A stretch of DNA of 64,000 nucleotides from Lachnospiraceae bacterium (GCA_015057365.1 SVEN01000003.1:62001-126000), one strand, 5' to 3'; positions 24,846 to 34,010 are shown, counted from the stretch's first letter. The notes: generated by a model from the letters alone, not told the origin. Numbers and translations are program-made.

Positions 24846-25817
24846 TTAATACAATTTTCCGCTACCCTTTCCTTCTGCCAAGGCTACGATTCGCTTGCTC
24901 ATCACAGGATGGTCAGCCAATAGATTGAAAATCCATACAAAGAACCCTCTTTGCTCTCTCATCTCTTTTACATAATCTTCCTTGTCAACCATTTTGTACA
25001 GATGGCGATCGATTACCAATACCAGCATCGCATCGATTCCATCCGTTCCTGTAAGTCGCTGTGCCAGGCGGTCACAACTATACTCTCTGGCTCTGGAGGC
25101 CGTCGATCCCAGTATCGGAATGACACCGGAAAACAAGATAGCAAGATTGTAACCCAATGTGGCATGCTTGTAATAAATATGGGCCATCTCGTGTGCAATC
25201 ACAAAGGCCAAAGCATCCATATCTTTGTGTTCTCTGTACGCCACCTCAAACAATTCACTATGGATACAAATCCATTGTCTGCGCGGTAAAAATGCGGAAA
25301 ATGCATTTAAAACACCATTCTGCTGTACCACATAAGCTTTCGGAACACGAATACCGAGACGGCGTGCATATTCTTCGATTAACGCATACACCTCCGGGAA
25401 GTTCTTCTCCGTAATACGAAGTGACATAACACGATATTGGGCATACATATAATACACCACAAAGAAAATCGCCACAAAAATGAAAACTCCGTAACCTACC
25501 GCCGTTACTTCAAACGGAACATCCTCCAAGGCATTATACCGATACTGGGTTTTATCCTCCACATAATCCGGAGACGCTTCTTCTTCAAGCTGTGCGGACA
25601 CTTGCTTTGTCCAATCCACAATGTTATCCAACCCGGAAAAGAACATCGCCAATACCACACCTATAATCAGCACATTCAATACAACCAATCTTCTGAACCA
25701 GCGCTTCTCCAGTCTGTGCCGGCAGGCCTGACCTTCTTCCTTGGTAATAACCGCACCCTTTTGTTCCTCTGTTACTTCAAATACCTTTTTGCTCTCAAAA
25801 TAGTCCTTCTTTTTCAT
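24846..25817 (-). CDS. M48 family membrane metallopeptidase
   Basis: A 323-residue zinc protease of the HtpX/Ste24 group. It has a charged N-terminus, two membrane helices (about 43-62 and 106-126), the zinc motif HEMAH at 209-213 and the third ligand Glu in SRAREYSCDR near 245. Known relatives degrade misfolded membrane proteins. It differs from HtpX proper in its long N-terminal cytosolic region and large extracytoplasmic loop (63-105). It lies alone between two hairpins or gaps and reads in the same direction as its neighbours. Confidence 0.92.
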   Translation of the reverse strand: MKKKDYFESKKVFEVTEEQKGAVITKEEGQACRHRLEKRWFRRLVVLNVLIIGVVLAMFFSGLDNIVDWTKQVSAQLEEEASPDYVEDKTQYRYNALEDVPFEVTAVGYGVFIFVAIFFVVYYMYAQYRVMSLRITEKNFPEVYALIEEYARRLGIRVPKAYVVQQNGVLNAFSAFLPRRQWICIHSELFEVAYREHKDMDALAFVIAHEMAHIYYKHATLGYNLAILFSGVIPILGSTASRAREYSCDRLAQRLTGTDGIDAMLVLVIDRHLYKMVDKEDYVKEMREQRGFFVWIFNLLADHPVMSKRIVALAEGKGSGKLY

Positions 25818-25884
25818 TGGTTTACACTCCTATTAATATTTCCGTAGTTTCCCCACACTATTTTTAAATTCTTAACTTCCGCAG

Positions 25885-26646
25885 TTATACGCTGACCTTT
25901 TTGTCCAACAGCAGCGCCGTACCCACATAGCACAGTACAAGAGCTACGGCATAAACACCTATGAATGCCCATGCTTCCGAATTCACTACCAAATATTCAC
26001 TTTCCAGGAAATCGGTCGGAGTCACAAGGTTCGCCACCTTTGCCACACACCAGTCCAAGCCGAAGAAAATGGCAACACTGGCAACGCCTTTAAACTTCCA
26101 GTTGGAAAGTAAGGTTGCGGAAAGAGTAATGGAAAACATAGCCATTGCAACAAATACCAGCCAAGCAATCAACAGCATCAACAGAACATAGATGACTTCG
26201 CTCAAACGAATCTCCACTCCGGTAAACAACTGGAAAAAGGTTTTCACTCCCTCTATGAAATCCTTTACATCTCCCTTTATTGCACAAAGCAGGAAAATGT
26301 CTCCGATAGCAATTGCAACAAATGCGCAGCCGCATACAAAAATCTGAAGAATGGTGGTTACAAGCTTTGCACCCACAATCTGGAACATATTGCACGGTGT
26401 CAGAAACAGCATATAACTATGTTTTGTTTTCAGGTCATTGGAATATGTCACAATACTTTCAAAACTGAAATAAAGTAACGCTATCATCGATACAAGTGCA
26501 AACAATCCGAGTCCCATCCCGGCCCAATAACCTTTATCAAAAATAATGCCGGCAAAAAACACAAGCTCCAGTACCGCAATAACGACTCCCACCACCAGCT
26601 TCGACATCAGCTGCTTTCTAAACTCATACTTGATTAATTTACCCAT
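25885..26646 (-). CDS. ABC transporter permease, ABC-2 type
   Basis: A 253-residue protein with six hydrophobic segments, starting MGKLIKYEFRKQLMSK, the charged amphipathic start usual for ABC-2 permeases that work with a separate ATPase. It follows the ATPase gene by about 20 bases. Together with the YtrA-type regulator this makes a three-gene operon of the ytr/bcr kind; such transporters often respond to cell-wall antibiotics or handle lipids, but the substrate is not known. Confidence 0.85.
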   Translation of the reverse strand: MGKLIKYEFRKQLMSKLVVGVVIAVLELVFFAGIIFDKGYWAGMGLGLFALVSMIALLYFSFESIVTYSNDLKTKHSYMLFLTPCNMFQIVGAKLVTTILQIFVCGCAFVAIAIGDIFLLCAIKGDVKDFIEGVKTFFQLFTGVEIRLSEVIYVLLMLLIAWLVFVAMAMFSITLSATLLSNWKFKGVASVAIFFGLDWCVAKVANLVTPTDFLESEYLVVNSEAWAFIGVYAVALVLCYVGTALLLDKKVSV

Positions 26647-26667
26647 ATAATTTCTCTCCTCTCCTGA

Positions 26668-27354
26668 TTATGCGTACACTTCTTTGTACAAGTCTACAAT
26701 GGATTTGCCGTGTTCGGTACGTATCTCTTCCGCATCCCCGGATAAGATGACACCGCCCTGTTTCATAAATACCACACTATCTACAATCGGCTCCAGCTCA
26801 TCCACCAAGTGACTGGAAATCACAATGGTCTTATTCTCTCCCGCAGCTTCCACAATGGTCTGTATAATATTCTCTCTTGCAATAATATCTATGCCGTTTA
26901 ACGGTTCATCTAACATATAAAGCTGTGCATCTCTCGCCAAGGTTGCCGCAATCTTAAGTTTTGCCGCAAGACCGGAGGAAAGTTCCTTTGCTTTATCCGT
27001 CATCTTAAGGTCCATACGTGCAATCAGCTCCTCATAACGTTCCATGGAGAAATCTTCAAAAAAATCTGCATAATACTTTCCCACATGCTTTACGGTCATG
27101 TAAGAATAAAAGAACGGTTCCGTAGACATATAGGCCACTTTTTTCTTTGACTCCACTCCGATTTTTTTATCGTCGTAATACAACTCGCCCGCCGTCGGCT
27201 TTACAAGTCCCGCTACCATTTTCATAAAAGTAGTCTTGCCGCTGCCGTTCGGACCGAGCAACGCATAAATTCGTCCCTTCTCCCATACCATACTCACATC
27301 TTTCACTGCCTGCTTCCCTAAATAACGCTTTCCCACCAGCTTTGCTTCTACCAT
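26668..27354 (-). CDS. ABC transporter ATP-binding protein
   Basis: A 228-residue ATPase with Walker A GPNGSGKTT near residues 35-43, a variant signature LSSGLAAKLKIA near 127-138 (Leu in place of the usual Gln), Walker B LYMLDEPLNGID near 149-160 and switch histidine in ISSHLVDELE. It pairs with the permease just downstream and follows the GntR-family regulator gene by about 45 bases. Likely regulated by that repressor. Confidence 0.93.
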   Translation of the reverse strand: MVEAKLVGKRYLGKQAVKDVSMVWEKGRIYALLGPNGSGKTTFMKMVAGLVKPTAGELYYDDKKIGVESKKKVAYMSTEPFFYSYMTVKHVGKYYADFFEDFSMERYEELIARMDLKMTDKAKELSSGLAAKLKIAATLARDAQLYMLDEPLNGIDIIARENIIQTIVEAAGENKTIVISSHLVDELEPIVDSVVFMKQGGVILSGDAEEIRTEHGKSIVDLYKEVYA

Positions 27355-27401
27355 AATATCCTCCTTATTTTCCTATTGCTGCCTACCGTATCACCCTTTT
27401 G

Positions 27402-27761
27402 TTACAACTCGGAAAGTGCCTTTTGAAACAATTCCGAAAGTTCTTCCTTGGTGTATCCTAATCCTAAAAACGTGGCAATTGTATCTGCCAAAAGTTGCTC
27501 TGCTTTTTCCTTTTTTAAAAGTTCCGCGATTCCTTCCTCTTCGGTCAAATACGTTCCGAGTCCTCGTTTCGTAAAACATAGATTCTGCATTTCCAACTCC
27601 TTATAGACTCTGGCCGCCGTATTTGGATTAATCTTATACCGTACCGCCATATCTCTGGCTGACCAAAGCTTTTCCCCCGGTTTTAATTCCCCACTCATCA
27701 GCATCCGTTTGATTTCTTCTACTACTTGTAAGTAAATCGGTGTACTTGTGGAAAAATCCAT
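27402..27761 (-). CDS. GntR-family regulator, YtrA subfamily
   Basis: A 119-residue regulator. The N-terminal 70 residues form the GntR winged helix (PIYLQVVEEIKRMLMSGELKPGEKL, read in parts: IYLQVVEEIK, GELKPGEKL, WSARDMAVRYKINPNTAARVYKEL in parts), and the short helical C-terminus is the dimer module of the YtrA subfamily, which is normally linked to ABC transporter genes, as here. AAAGGAGG precedes the ATG. A palindrome overlapping the -10 box of its promoter indicates autorepression and control of the downstream transporter. Confidence 0.93.
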   Translation of the reverse strand: MDFSTSTPIYLQVVEEIKRMLMSGELKPGEKLWSARDMAVRYKINPNTAARVYKELEMQNLCFTKRGLGTYLTEEEGIAELLKKEKAEQLLADTIATFLGLGYTKEELSELFQKALSEL

Positions 27762-27789
27762 GCCATACCTCCTTTTCCCATCACTGTCT

Positions 27790-27815
27790 TAGTGCACTAG
27801 CTATATAGTACACTA
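27790..27815. promoter_or_regulatory. Palindromic operator of the YtrA-type regulator
   Basis: AGTG-c-ACTA, six bases, TAGT-a-CACT (27791-27814), extended by one pairing base on each side. It covers the -10 box of the promoter of the regulator-transporter operon, as expected for a repressor site. Confidence 0.72.
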
Positions 27816-27833
27816 TATTATTAATTCTGTCAA
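27805..27833 (-). promoter_or_regulatory. Promoter of the YtrA-type regulator/ABC operon
   Basis: Minus strand: consensus TTGACA (27833-27828), 17-base spacer, TACTAT (27810-27805). The start of transcription would fall in the operator palindrome, about 40 bases before the regulator gene. Confidence 0.82.
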
Positions 27834-27891
27834 CCCTTTTTTGAAAAAAATTGGTTGTTTATTTTTACTATGAAAAATCCACACTAGAACC

Positions 27892-27935
27892 GTAAAGTAA
27901 TTTCGCTTTACAATATGCCGGAGTTATCCCTCCGG
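27892..27935 (+). other. Two small hairpins in the leader of the DUF378 gene
   Basis: GTAAAG/CTTTAC (27892-27911) and CCGGAG/CTCCGG (27918-27935) lie in tandem 45-85 bases before the DUF378 start. Role unknown; no T-run follows either one. Confidence 0.4.
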
Positions 27936-27978
27936 AATACACTGTAATCAGCCGCTTTAAGGCAGAACGGAGGCAACC

Positions 27979-28200
27979 ATGAGAAACAGATTACTGGATG
28001 CAACAGCCCTTACCATCGCCATTATCGGTGCGGTCAACTGGGGCTTAATCGGCTTCTTTGATTTCGATTTAGTTGCATTTTTGTTCGGTTCCATGTCCTG
28101 GATTTCCCGTATCGTTTATGCCCTTGTCGGTTTAAGCGGTCTCTATCTGCTCACCTTCTATTTATATCTGAGCGATAGTCCGGTCACGGAACGAGGCTAG
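27979..28200 (+). CDS. DUF378 small membrane protein
   Basis: A 73-residue protein with two membrane segments and the DUF378 pattern: AIIGAVNWGLIGFFDFDLV near residues 14-32, SRIVYALVGLSGLYLL near 42-57. GGAGGCAACC precedes the ATG. The family is common in Firmicutes and has no known function. It is the only plus-strand gene in this part of the window, divergent from the YtrA-type regulator. Confidence 0.92.
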   Translation: MRNRLLDATALTIAIIGAVNWGLIGFFDFDLVAFLFGSMSWISRIVYALVGLSGLYLLTFYLYLSDSPVTERG

Positions 28201-28230
28201 TCTTATCCATCCCGCGTGTAGACGCAAAAA

Positions 28231-28262
28231 CCCGGCAACAATTGGAACACTTTGTTGCCGGG
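28231..28262. terminator. Bidirectional terminator between DUF378 and SH3b genes
   Basis: A perfect 10-base stem CCCGGCAACA/TGTTGCCGGG. On the minus strand five T follow, terminating the SH3b-ATPase-argS run; on the plus strand a later TTTT is present. Confidence 0.85.
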
Positions 28263-28305
28263 TACATACCTTTTCTGATTCTGTTTTAGCGTTTTCACGC
28301 CCTAT

Positions 28306-29388
28306 TTACAGTTTACGAAGCAATCTCTTGGATGCACAGGATGCCTTATTTAAGAAACGTACATCCTGACCGAAACTGATTTCGATTACCTTTACATCGC
28401 TGTTATCTCGAACAATTCCCTTACCGAAATACTCATGATATACCATATCTCCGATATGCAAACGGTCGATTTCTTCTTTTAATACTTCCTTTTCCTTTAA
28501 GTTTGCCGCAATCTCACGTAACTGGGCATTTTCTTCTTCAATTTCGCCGCTACGGCTCTGACGAATCATTTCCTCGTTCATCAAACGGGCACGCTCTCTG
28601 TCCGCAAGAAGACTGGCTTCATCCTGACGCTCCACCGGTTGACGACGTACCTCCTCAAAATTTTCCTCTGCCGGTTGCTCACGTCTCTTCATCACCGGAA
28701 TCGGAGTACCGTCTACAGACAACGGTCCGCCGGAAATCGGTACATTCTTTAAACTGTCTAACTTCTCGCTGGTCTCGCTTCCCTTCATATCGTCATTGCG
28801 CTTCTTTACATACCAAAGTGCCACAAACGAACTTGCCGCAATGGCAACTACTACTAAAAGTGCAATCAGGCCACCGCCGTTCCCGTCTTTTTCACCGCCT
28901 TCGTTCTCAATCGGAGGGGTCGGGGTTGCCGTTACCTCCACAGGTTTCTCTGTCGGCGTCGGAATCGGGGTTGCTGTCGGCACCGGAGTCGGCGTCGCAA
29001 GCGGCTGTACGATATCTACCGTAAGATTGACATAACTGCTGTGAACATAGCCTACCAAAATTGTCTCATCCTTTAAAAAGGACACCTTATACCAAACCTG
29101 ATTGTTATCGATTGCCTGGTCGAGAATTGCTACCTCGTCCTCCTTATCCAGAGTGACTTTCTCTCCGTTAAACTCTACTACCGGATTTCCTTTACCGGCA
29201 CCGGAACGCACATTCAGGCCATAAGTTGTAATTACACCGCGATATACATTGCTCTCCCCGCGCTCCACATCATATTCATAAACCGCCGTCGTTGCCGCAG
29301 ACGCCGTTTCCCCGTTTGCAAGCAACAGACCTGCGCACAATACCGCAAGCATTACTCTTTTTACCTGTTTTCCTACCGTTCTTCTCAT
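28306..29388 (-). CDS. SH3b - transmembrane - Tudor-like fusion protein
   Basis: A 360-residue exported, membrane-anchored protein. Residues 1-32 are a signal sequence ending near TASAA. A bacterial SH3 domain spans about 50-125 (GLNVRSGAGKGNPV, then VGYVHSSYV). A Pro/Thr-rich wall-spanning linker covers 128-160. A membrane helix at about 174-194 leads to a cytosolic part with a coiled coil (about 260-308) and a compact C-terminal domain at 312-360, GDMVYHEYFGKGIV then KRLLRKL, which resembles the C-terminal Tudor-like domain of PcrA/UvrD or the N-terminus of CarD. The ATG at 29388 is chosen because AGGAG lies 7 bases upstream. It follows the DUF815 ATPase by 39 bases. Function unknown; the architecture suggests a link between wall sensing and a nucleic-acid or polymerase-binding module. 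Confidence 0.8.
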   Translation of the reverse strand: MRRTVGKQVKRVMLAVLCAGLLLANGETASAATTAVYEYDVERGESNVYRGVITTYGLNVRSGAGKGNPVVEFNGEKVTLDKEDEVAILDQAIDNNQVWYKVSFLKDETILVGYVHSSYVNLTVDIVQPLATPTPVPTATPIPTPTEKPVEVTATPTPPIENEGGEKDGNGGGLIALLVVVAIAASSFVALWYVKKRNDDMKGSETSEKLDSLKNVPISGGPLSVDGTPIPVMKRREQPAEENFEEVRRQPVERQDEASLLADRERARLMNEEMIRQSRSGEIEEENAQLREIAANLKEKEVLKEEIDRLHIGDMVYHEYFGKGIVRDNSDVKVIEISFGQDVRFLNKASCASKRLLRKL

Positions 29389-29427
29389 ACCCATTCTCCT
29401 TTCAAAGTAAATCATACGCTTTGCGCT

Positions 29428-30732
29428 TTAATCTTCTTTCCCCAGTATATAGTGAATAAATTGCTGTGCACTGCGTCCCGAAAGTCCGCCTCCGCGAAGT
29501 TCCCAGATATTTGCCTGTGCCAGTAACATTTCTTCCTTTCCGTCAAGCTCCGGATACTTCGCCGCGATCCCTTTTACAATCCGCTCAAACTCCCGCTTAT
29601 CCGGTGCGGAATAGTTGATGGAAATACCGAACCGTGCTACCAATGAGAGCTTCTCCTGCATCGTATCGGAACGGTGCAGCTCATCCTTTGACATATCCGA
29701 ACGATCCGACCAGGTTTCCCGGATTAAGTGCCGTCTGTTGGAGGTGGCATAAATCAGGATATTTTCCGGTCGTATTTCCAAGCCACCTTCAATGACCGCC
29801 TTTAAGTACTTATACTCAATCTCAAACTCCTCAAAGGATAAATCATCCATATAGATAATAAACCGATAATTCCGGTTTTTAATCTTCGAAATCAATGCCG
29901 ACAGCTGATGAAACTGATGCTTGTATATTTCGATAATCCGTAAACCGTCGTCGTAAAACTCATTTAAAATCGCCTTGATGCTGGTAGACTTTCCGGTACC
30001 GCTGTCTCCGTACAACAAAACATTATTTGCCTTTCTTCCTTCCACAAAAGCCTTGGTATTCTCTACCAACGTCTTTTTCTGCAGCTCGTAGCCGATAATA
30101 TCGGACAAGCGTACAATTTCGGTATTGGTAATCGGCTGCAGGGAAAAATCCTCTCCTTCCCCCACCAGACGAAATGCCTTATTTAAACCGAACTGACCGA
30201 CGCCGTATTTCTTATAAAAGTCGGTTACCACGGTAAACACATCATCCGCATCCTTCGTCTGTGCCAGTCCGTGCTGTAATTCCTTTACCTTATCTCCTAC
30301 ACTTTTGTTAAAGTGCTGAATCTTTTTCGGTATGGAATGATAGTTTGTCAACACAGAAAAGCAGTTGATTTCCAATTCCTCCTCAAGCCTCGTAAAATCA
30401 TAAAACAACAGCTCTCTGAAAATACCGAAATCGTTCTTCGCAAGCACATTCACGGACCCTTCCGCAGCACCGTTTTTCTCACACAGCAGAGAGAACGGTG
30501 TTTCTGCCATAGCAAGTACATAGGCCAGATACGCCTGCCACAAATTCTCGTCAAATCCGTAAGCCGTAGCCAAATCCAGAAGCTTATGCACCTGCACATA
30601 CAGGCCTTCCACGGTTTCCGATTTATCTGCTTTCTTTTGTTCGTATTCACGAATGCAGGAAGCAATTCCGTTTAGAATCTCCGCTCCCGCAATATCTTTA
30701 TATATAATCAATCTTGCTATCTTATGGTACAT
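29428..30732 (-). CDS. DUF815 ATP-binding protein
   Basis: A 434-residue protein. The N-terminal 180 residues are helical, and the C-terminal part is a P-loop domain of the DUF815 (AAA-like) family with LLYGDSGTGKST near residues 240-251, FIIYMDDLSFE near 297-307 and ILIYATSNRRHLI near 330-342. Known members are uncharacterised. The start at 30732 (MYHKIARL) avoids overlap with the preceding gene and follows GGAAAGG. It lies 40 bases after the second ATPase gene and 39 bases before the SH3b gene. Confidence 0.87.
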   Translation of the reverse strand: MYHKIARLIIYKDIAGAEILNGIASCIREYEQKKADKSETVEGLYVQVHKLLDLATAYGFDENLWQAYLAYVLAMAETPFSLLCEKNGAAEGSVNVLAKNDFGIFRELLFYDFTRLEEELEINCFSVLTNYHSIPKKIQHFNKSVGDKVKELQHGLAQTKDADDVFTVVTDFYKKYGVGQFGLNKAFRLVGEGEDFSLQPITNTEIVRLSDIIGYELQKKTLVENTKAFVEGRKANNVLLYGDSGTGKSTSIKAILNEFYDDGLRIIEIYKHQFHQLSALISKIKNRNYRFIIYMDDLSFEEFEIEYKYLKAVIEGGLEIRPENILIYATSNRRHLIRETWSDRSDMSKDELHRSDTMQEKLSLVARFGISINYSAPDKREFERIVKGIAAKYPELDGKEEMLLAQANIWELRGGGLSGRSAQQFIHYILGKED

Positions 30733-30772
30733 CTTTTCTGCCTTTCCGACCCGTTCCCGTGTCTGTTCAGCC

Positions 30773-32125
30773 TTACATATCCTTTGCACATACCAGAGTA
30801 ATTCCCCGTTCCACTGCCAAAGCCTCTACCTTAGCGGAAAATCCCTGCATAGAAAAAATATAACACTCCGTCGGTTGCAACCCGGCACTCTCCAGCACGG
30901 CAGCATACCCGATCAGTGCGTCTTCATCCGTCTTTGCGACTCCGCAATCACAGAACCCCACAAGACACGCTCCGTCGGTTGCTTTTGCCACCACATCGAT
31001 GGTACCTACCTTTCCGTACCATACACCGAAGACACCGTACTGTGCCTGCAACTGCTTATAACGGTTCATTACCTGTAAATACTCCCCACACACCTCACGG
31101 AAGTCCTCTCTGACATACTCCGTCAAATACGGTGCTATCGCCTTTTTATAAACACCCTCACCGTTTCCCATAGCGATTTCCGACAGGTTCGGATAAACAA
31201 ATCGATACCAGAACCGCAAAAACGGCTCTCGGATTCGGTATAACCCTTTTTGCACGCTTCTCTGCTCACTGGTGTCAAAAGAAAACAGCTTCTCCGTACA
31301 ATCAAGCTCCGTTAAATTCTTTAAATACACACTGATTTTCGCTCTGGAAAATCCGGTCCGGGCGTAAATATCATTTAACTTATAATTTCCCTGAGCCAAG
31401 GTTGCCAAAATCGTATTATAGGCGGACAGTTCCCGCAATTCTTTTTTCAGATAATGCTCCGCCTCCGAAAACAGAGGCGCATCCTCCGATAAAAACAACC
31501 GCATCACGTTGTCCTGAAAGCTGTCCCGCTCGTTCCACAGTCGCAAGTACGCAGGTACACCGCCCAGTACCGCACCTGTATAAATGTTCTCTTGTACGGA
31601 ACTGTTCTTGTGATACCCCGCCAATTCCATAAAGGAAAACTCTTTTAATTTGATAAATCCCGAAAGCAATCTGGCCGCATTTCCGAGCGCAGCCGTCATT
31701 TCGTTTTCCACCCAGCTGACAGAAGAGGAAAGGAACAACACCAATAACGTCCCGTCACCGTGATGCTCTGCGTAAAACCGAAGAAACGCATTCAAAAACA
31801 CATCCGAACCTTCCAACAGATTTCGGAACTCATCGAAGACAAGCACCAGTTTTCCCGCCAATCCGTAGCTTTCATACAGCGCAGTCATTGCCTCATAATA
31901 GTCCGAGGCATCCTCTGTTTCCCATTCCTGTTTCATACAAAGCAGTTGCTCTTCTGCCGTCACACGACGTGCCGCATAATAAACCGCTTTTTTTCCTTGC
32001 ACAAACTGTCTCGTCAGTGCTGTTTTACCGATACCGCTTCTTCCGTAAAGAACAATGATACCGCTACGCTCCGAAGCATACAAGGCCTCGAGCCGTTCCA
32101 GTTCCTGTGTACGTCCCGTAAACAT
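30773..32125 (-). CDS. Archaeal-type P-loop ATPase with DUF234 C-terminal region
   Basis: A 450-residue protein. Residues 1-200 form an ATPase domain of the PF01637 type, beginning FTGRTQELERLEALY, with Walker A YGRSGIGKT near 27-35 and Walker B LVLVFDEFRNLL near 93-104. A winged-helix segment near 230-280 follows, and the C-terminal 150 residues match DUF234, with FLRFWYRFVYPN near 305-316; in this family the DUF234 part resembles nuclease folds. Such proteins are common in anaerobes and archaea and uncharacterised. It starts 26 bases after argS, so it may be cotranscribed with it. Confidence 0.88.
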   Translation of the reverse strand: MFTGRTQELERLEALYASERSGIIVLYGRSGIGKTALTRQFVQGKKAVYYAARRVTAEEQLLCMKQEWETEDASDYYEAMTALYESYGLAGKLVLVFDEFRNLLEGSDVFLNAFLRFYAEHHGDGTLLVLFLSSSVSWVENEMTAALGNAARLLSGFIKLKEFSFMELAGYHKNSSVQENIYTGAVLGGVPAYLRLWNERDSFQDNVMRLFLSEDAPLFSEAEHYLKKELRELSAYNTILATLAQGNYKLNDIYARTGFSRAKISVYLKNLTELDCTEKLFSFDTSEQRSVQKGLYRIREPFLRFWYRFVYPNLSEIAMGNGEGVYKKAIAPYLTEYVREDFREVCGEYLQVMNRYKQLQAQYGVFGVWYGKVGTIDVVAKATDGACLVGFCDCGVAKTDEDALIGYAAVLESAGLQPTECYIFSMQGFSAKVEALAVERGITLVCAKDM

Positions 32126-32151
32126 AATCCCTCTCTGTACGTTTCGTCACC

Positions 32152-33927
32152 TTACATTCTGTCCGGTGCCGAAAAACCAAGTAAATCAATGCAGACTTCC
32201 AAAATGCGAAGCACCAGGGTAATGAGAGCAATCCACTCTCCCTGCTTTGTCGCATCGGTTTCCGCAATAATCTTATTGTTATGATAAAAACTGTTAAATG
32301 CATCCGCCAACTCGTAAATATACTGGCAAAGCTTGTGCGGAGCCGTCTCCTCGTACACATGCTCCATTACATCATTAAACCGTGCCGTAAGTAGCATCAG
32401 TGCAAGCTCATCCGCGCCGTATTCTCTTACGCTGGCATTGATTGCCACCGGCTTCTTTTCCGCACCGTCCGCCGCATACTTTGCAAGAATAGACTTAATA
32501 CGTACCATGGTGTACAAAATGTACGGACCGGTATTTCCCTCAAAGGAAGTAAAGCGGTCTAAATCGAAAATATAATCCTTGGTTGCCTGATTGGACAAAT
32601 CGCCGTATTTAATTGCCGCCAGTCCCACAAGCTTTGCAATCTCCTTCGCTTCCGCCTCATCCATATCACGGTTTTCCGTCATCTTCTTCAATACTTCTTC
32701 GTTAGTATCCGCAATGAGCTGCTCCAAACGCATCACTCCGCCGTCTCTTGTCTTAAACGGCTTGCCGTCCTTACCGTTCATAGTACCGAATCCAAGGAAC
32801 ATAATATCCTTTTCCTGCTCTACGATACCTGCCTTCTTTGCGGTACGGAATACCTGGGTAAAATGCATCTCCTGACGCTTATCCGCAAGGTAAATATAGC
32901 GGTTCGGCTCATAGAGCTTCTCACGCTCCACGATGGTGGCCAAATCGGAAGTGGCATAAAGCGCCGCACCGTCGGACTTTCTTACGATACACGGCGGAAT
33001 CTCCTTCGTATCGCTTTCTTCCTGTACGTCTACCACCATTGCTCCCTGGCTCTCGTAAGCCAGACCCTTATCAATCAAATCCTGCACCATGTCCGGGATA
33101 TACGGCTGTACATCGCTCTCTCCCTTCCATAGGTCAAAGGAAATATTTAAATTCTCGTAGTTTCTCTTTAAATCCGGCACGGACACATTCATAATGTGCT
33201 GCCACAATGCCACATAACCGCGCTTACCCTGCTGGAACTCCAGCGTCGTACGCTGTGCCTGCTCCTTAAACGCTTCATCCTGCTTGGAACGGGCGGAAGC
33301 CTCCGGATAAATCTGCTCTAACTCCGAAAGAGTAAACGGCGGCTCCGTCGGATACTCGCCGGTGAAACTCTCGTCAAAATACGGAAGGGACGGATCACGC
33401 AAACGTACGCCTTCGATAACAAGACCCATCTGAAGGCCCAAATCACCGAGATGTACATCACCGATGACATTATGTCCCGCATAACGACAAATTCGCTTAA
33501 TACTCTCACCGATGACCGCGGAACGCAAATGACCGATATGAAGCGGCTTCGCCACGTTCGGTCCGCCGTAATCCACGATAATGGTCAGCGGATTCTTTGC
33601 CTTCTCAAAGCCGTAGTCCTCCTGCTCCGTCATCTCCTGCAAATAAGCTGCAAGAAACTCATTATCCACCTTAATATTGATAAAGCCTGGCATTACCGCA
33701 GTCACTTCCGAAATGGTCTCACTGTCGGAAAGCTGCTCAACCACAGCCTTTGCAATCTCAATCGGAGCCACCTTATACTGCTTTGCACAAGCCATAGCAC
33801 CGTTACACTGGTACTGACACAAATCCGGGCGGTTGGATAAGGACACCATACCGTACTTCTCTTCATATCCGCAAGCCAAAAACGCATCTTTTACGTCTTC
33901 CGCTATCATATCAATCAATTTCTTCAT
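32152..33927 (-). CDS. argS: Arginyl-tRNA synthetase
   Basis: A 591-residue class I synthetase charging tRNA-Arg. It has the N-terminal Add1-type domain, the HIGH motif at 130-133 in KPLHIGHLRSAVIG, and the C-terminal DALR anticodon-binding region (TGPYILYTMVRI, later ADAFNSFYHNN). No canonical KMSKS is visible, which is usual for many ArgRS. The start is the ATG at 33927; the upstream in-frame stretch runs through the promoter. It is followed by two ATPase genes and the SH3b gene with short gaps. No T-box leader is seen. Confidence 0.96.
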   Translation of the reverse strand: MKKLIDMIAEDVKDAFLACGYEEKYGMVSLSNRPDLCQYQCNGAMACAKQYKVAPIEIAKAVVEQLSDSETISEVTAVMPGFINIKVDNEFLAAYLQEMTEQEDYGFEKAKNPLTIIVDYGGPNVAKPLHIGHLRSAVIGESIKRICRYAGHNVIGDVHLGDLGLQMGLVIEGVRLRDPSLPYFDESFTGEYPTEPPFTLSELEQIYPEASARSKQDEAFKEQAQRTTLEFQQGKRGYVALWQHIMNVSVPDLKRNYENLNISFDLWKGESDVQPYIPDMVQDLIDKGLAYESQGAMVVDVQEESDTKEIPPCIVRKSDGAALYATSDLATIVEREKLYEPNRYIYLADKRQEMHFTQVFRTAKKAGIVEQEKDIMFLGFGTMNGKDGKPFKTRDGGVMRLEQLIADTNEEVLKKMTENRDMDEAEAKEIAKLVGLAAIKYGDLSNQATKDYIFDLDRFTSFEGNTGPYILYTMVRIKSILAKYAADGAEKKPVAINASVREYGADELALMLLTARFNDVMEHVYEETAPHKLCQYIYELADAFNSFYHNNKIIAETDATKQGEWIALITLVLRILEVCIDLLGFSAPDRM

Positions 33928-33981
33928 AGCAATTCCCTTTCTTTCCGGGCAAAAATTAATTTTAAGTTTAACCCACTTTCT

Positions 33982-34010
33982 AGCATAACACACCTTTTTG
34001 AAAAGTACAA
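33982..34010 (-). promoter_or_regulatory. Sigma-A type promoter for argS
   Basis: Minus strand: TTGTAC (34010-34005), 17-base spacer, TATGCT (33987-33982), about 55 bases upstream of the argS start. Confidence 0.65.
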
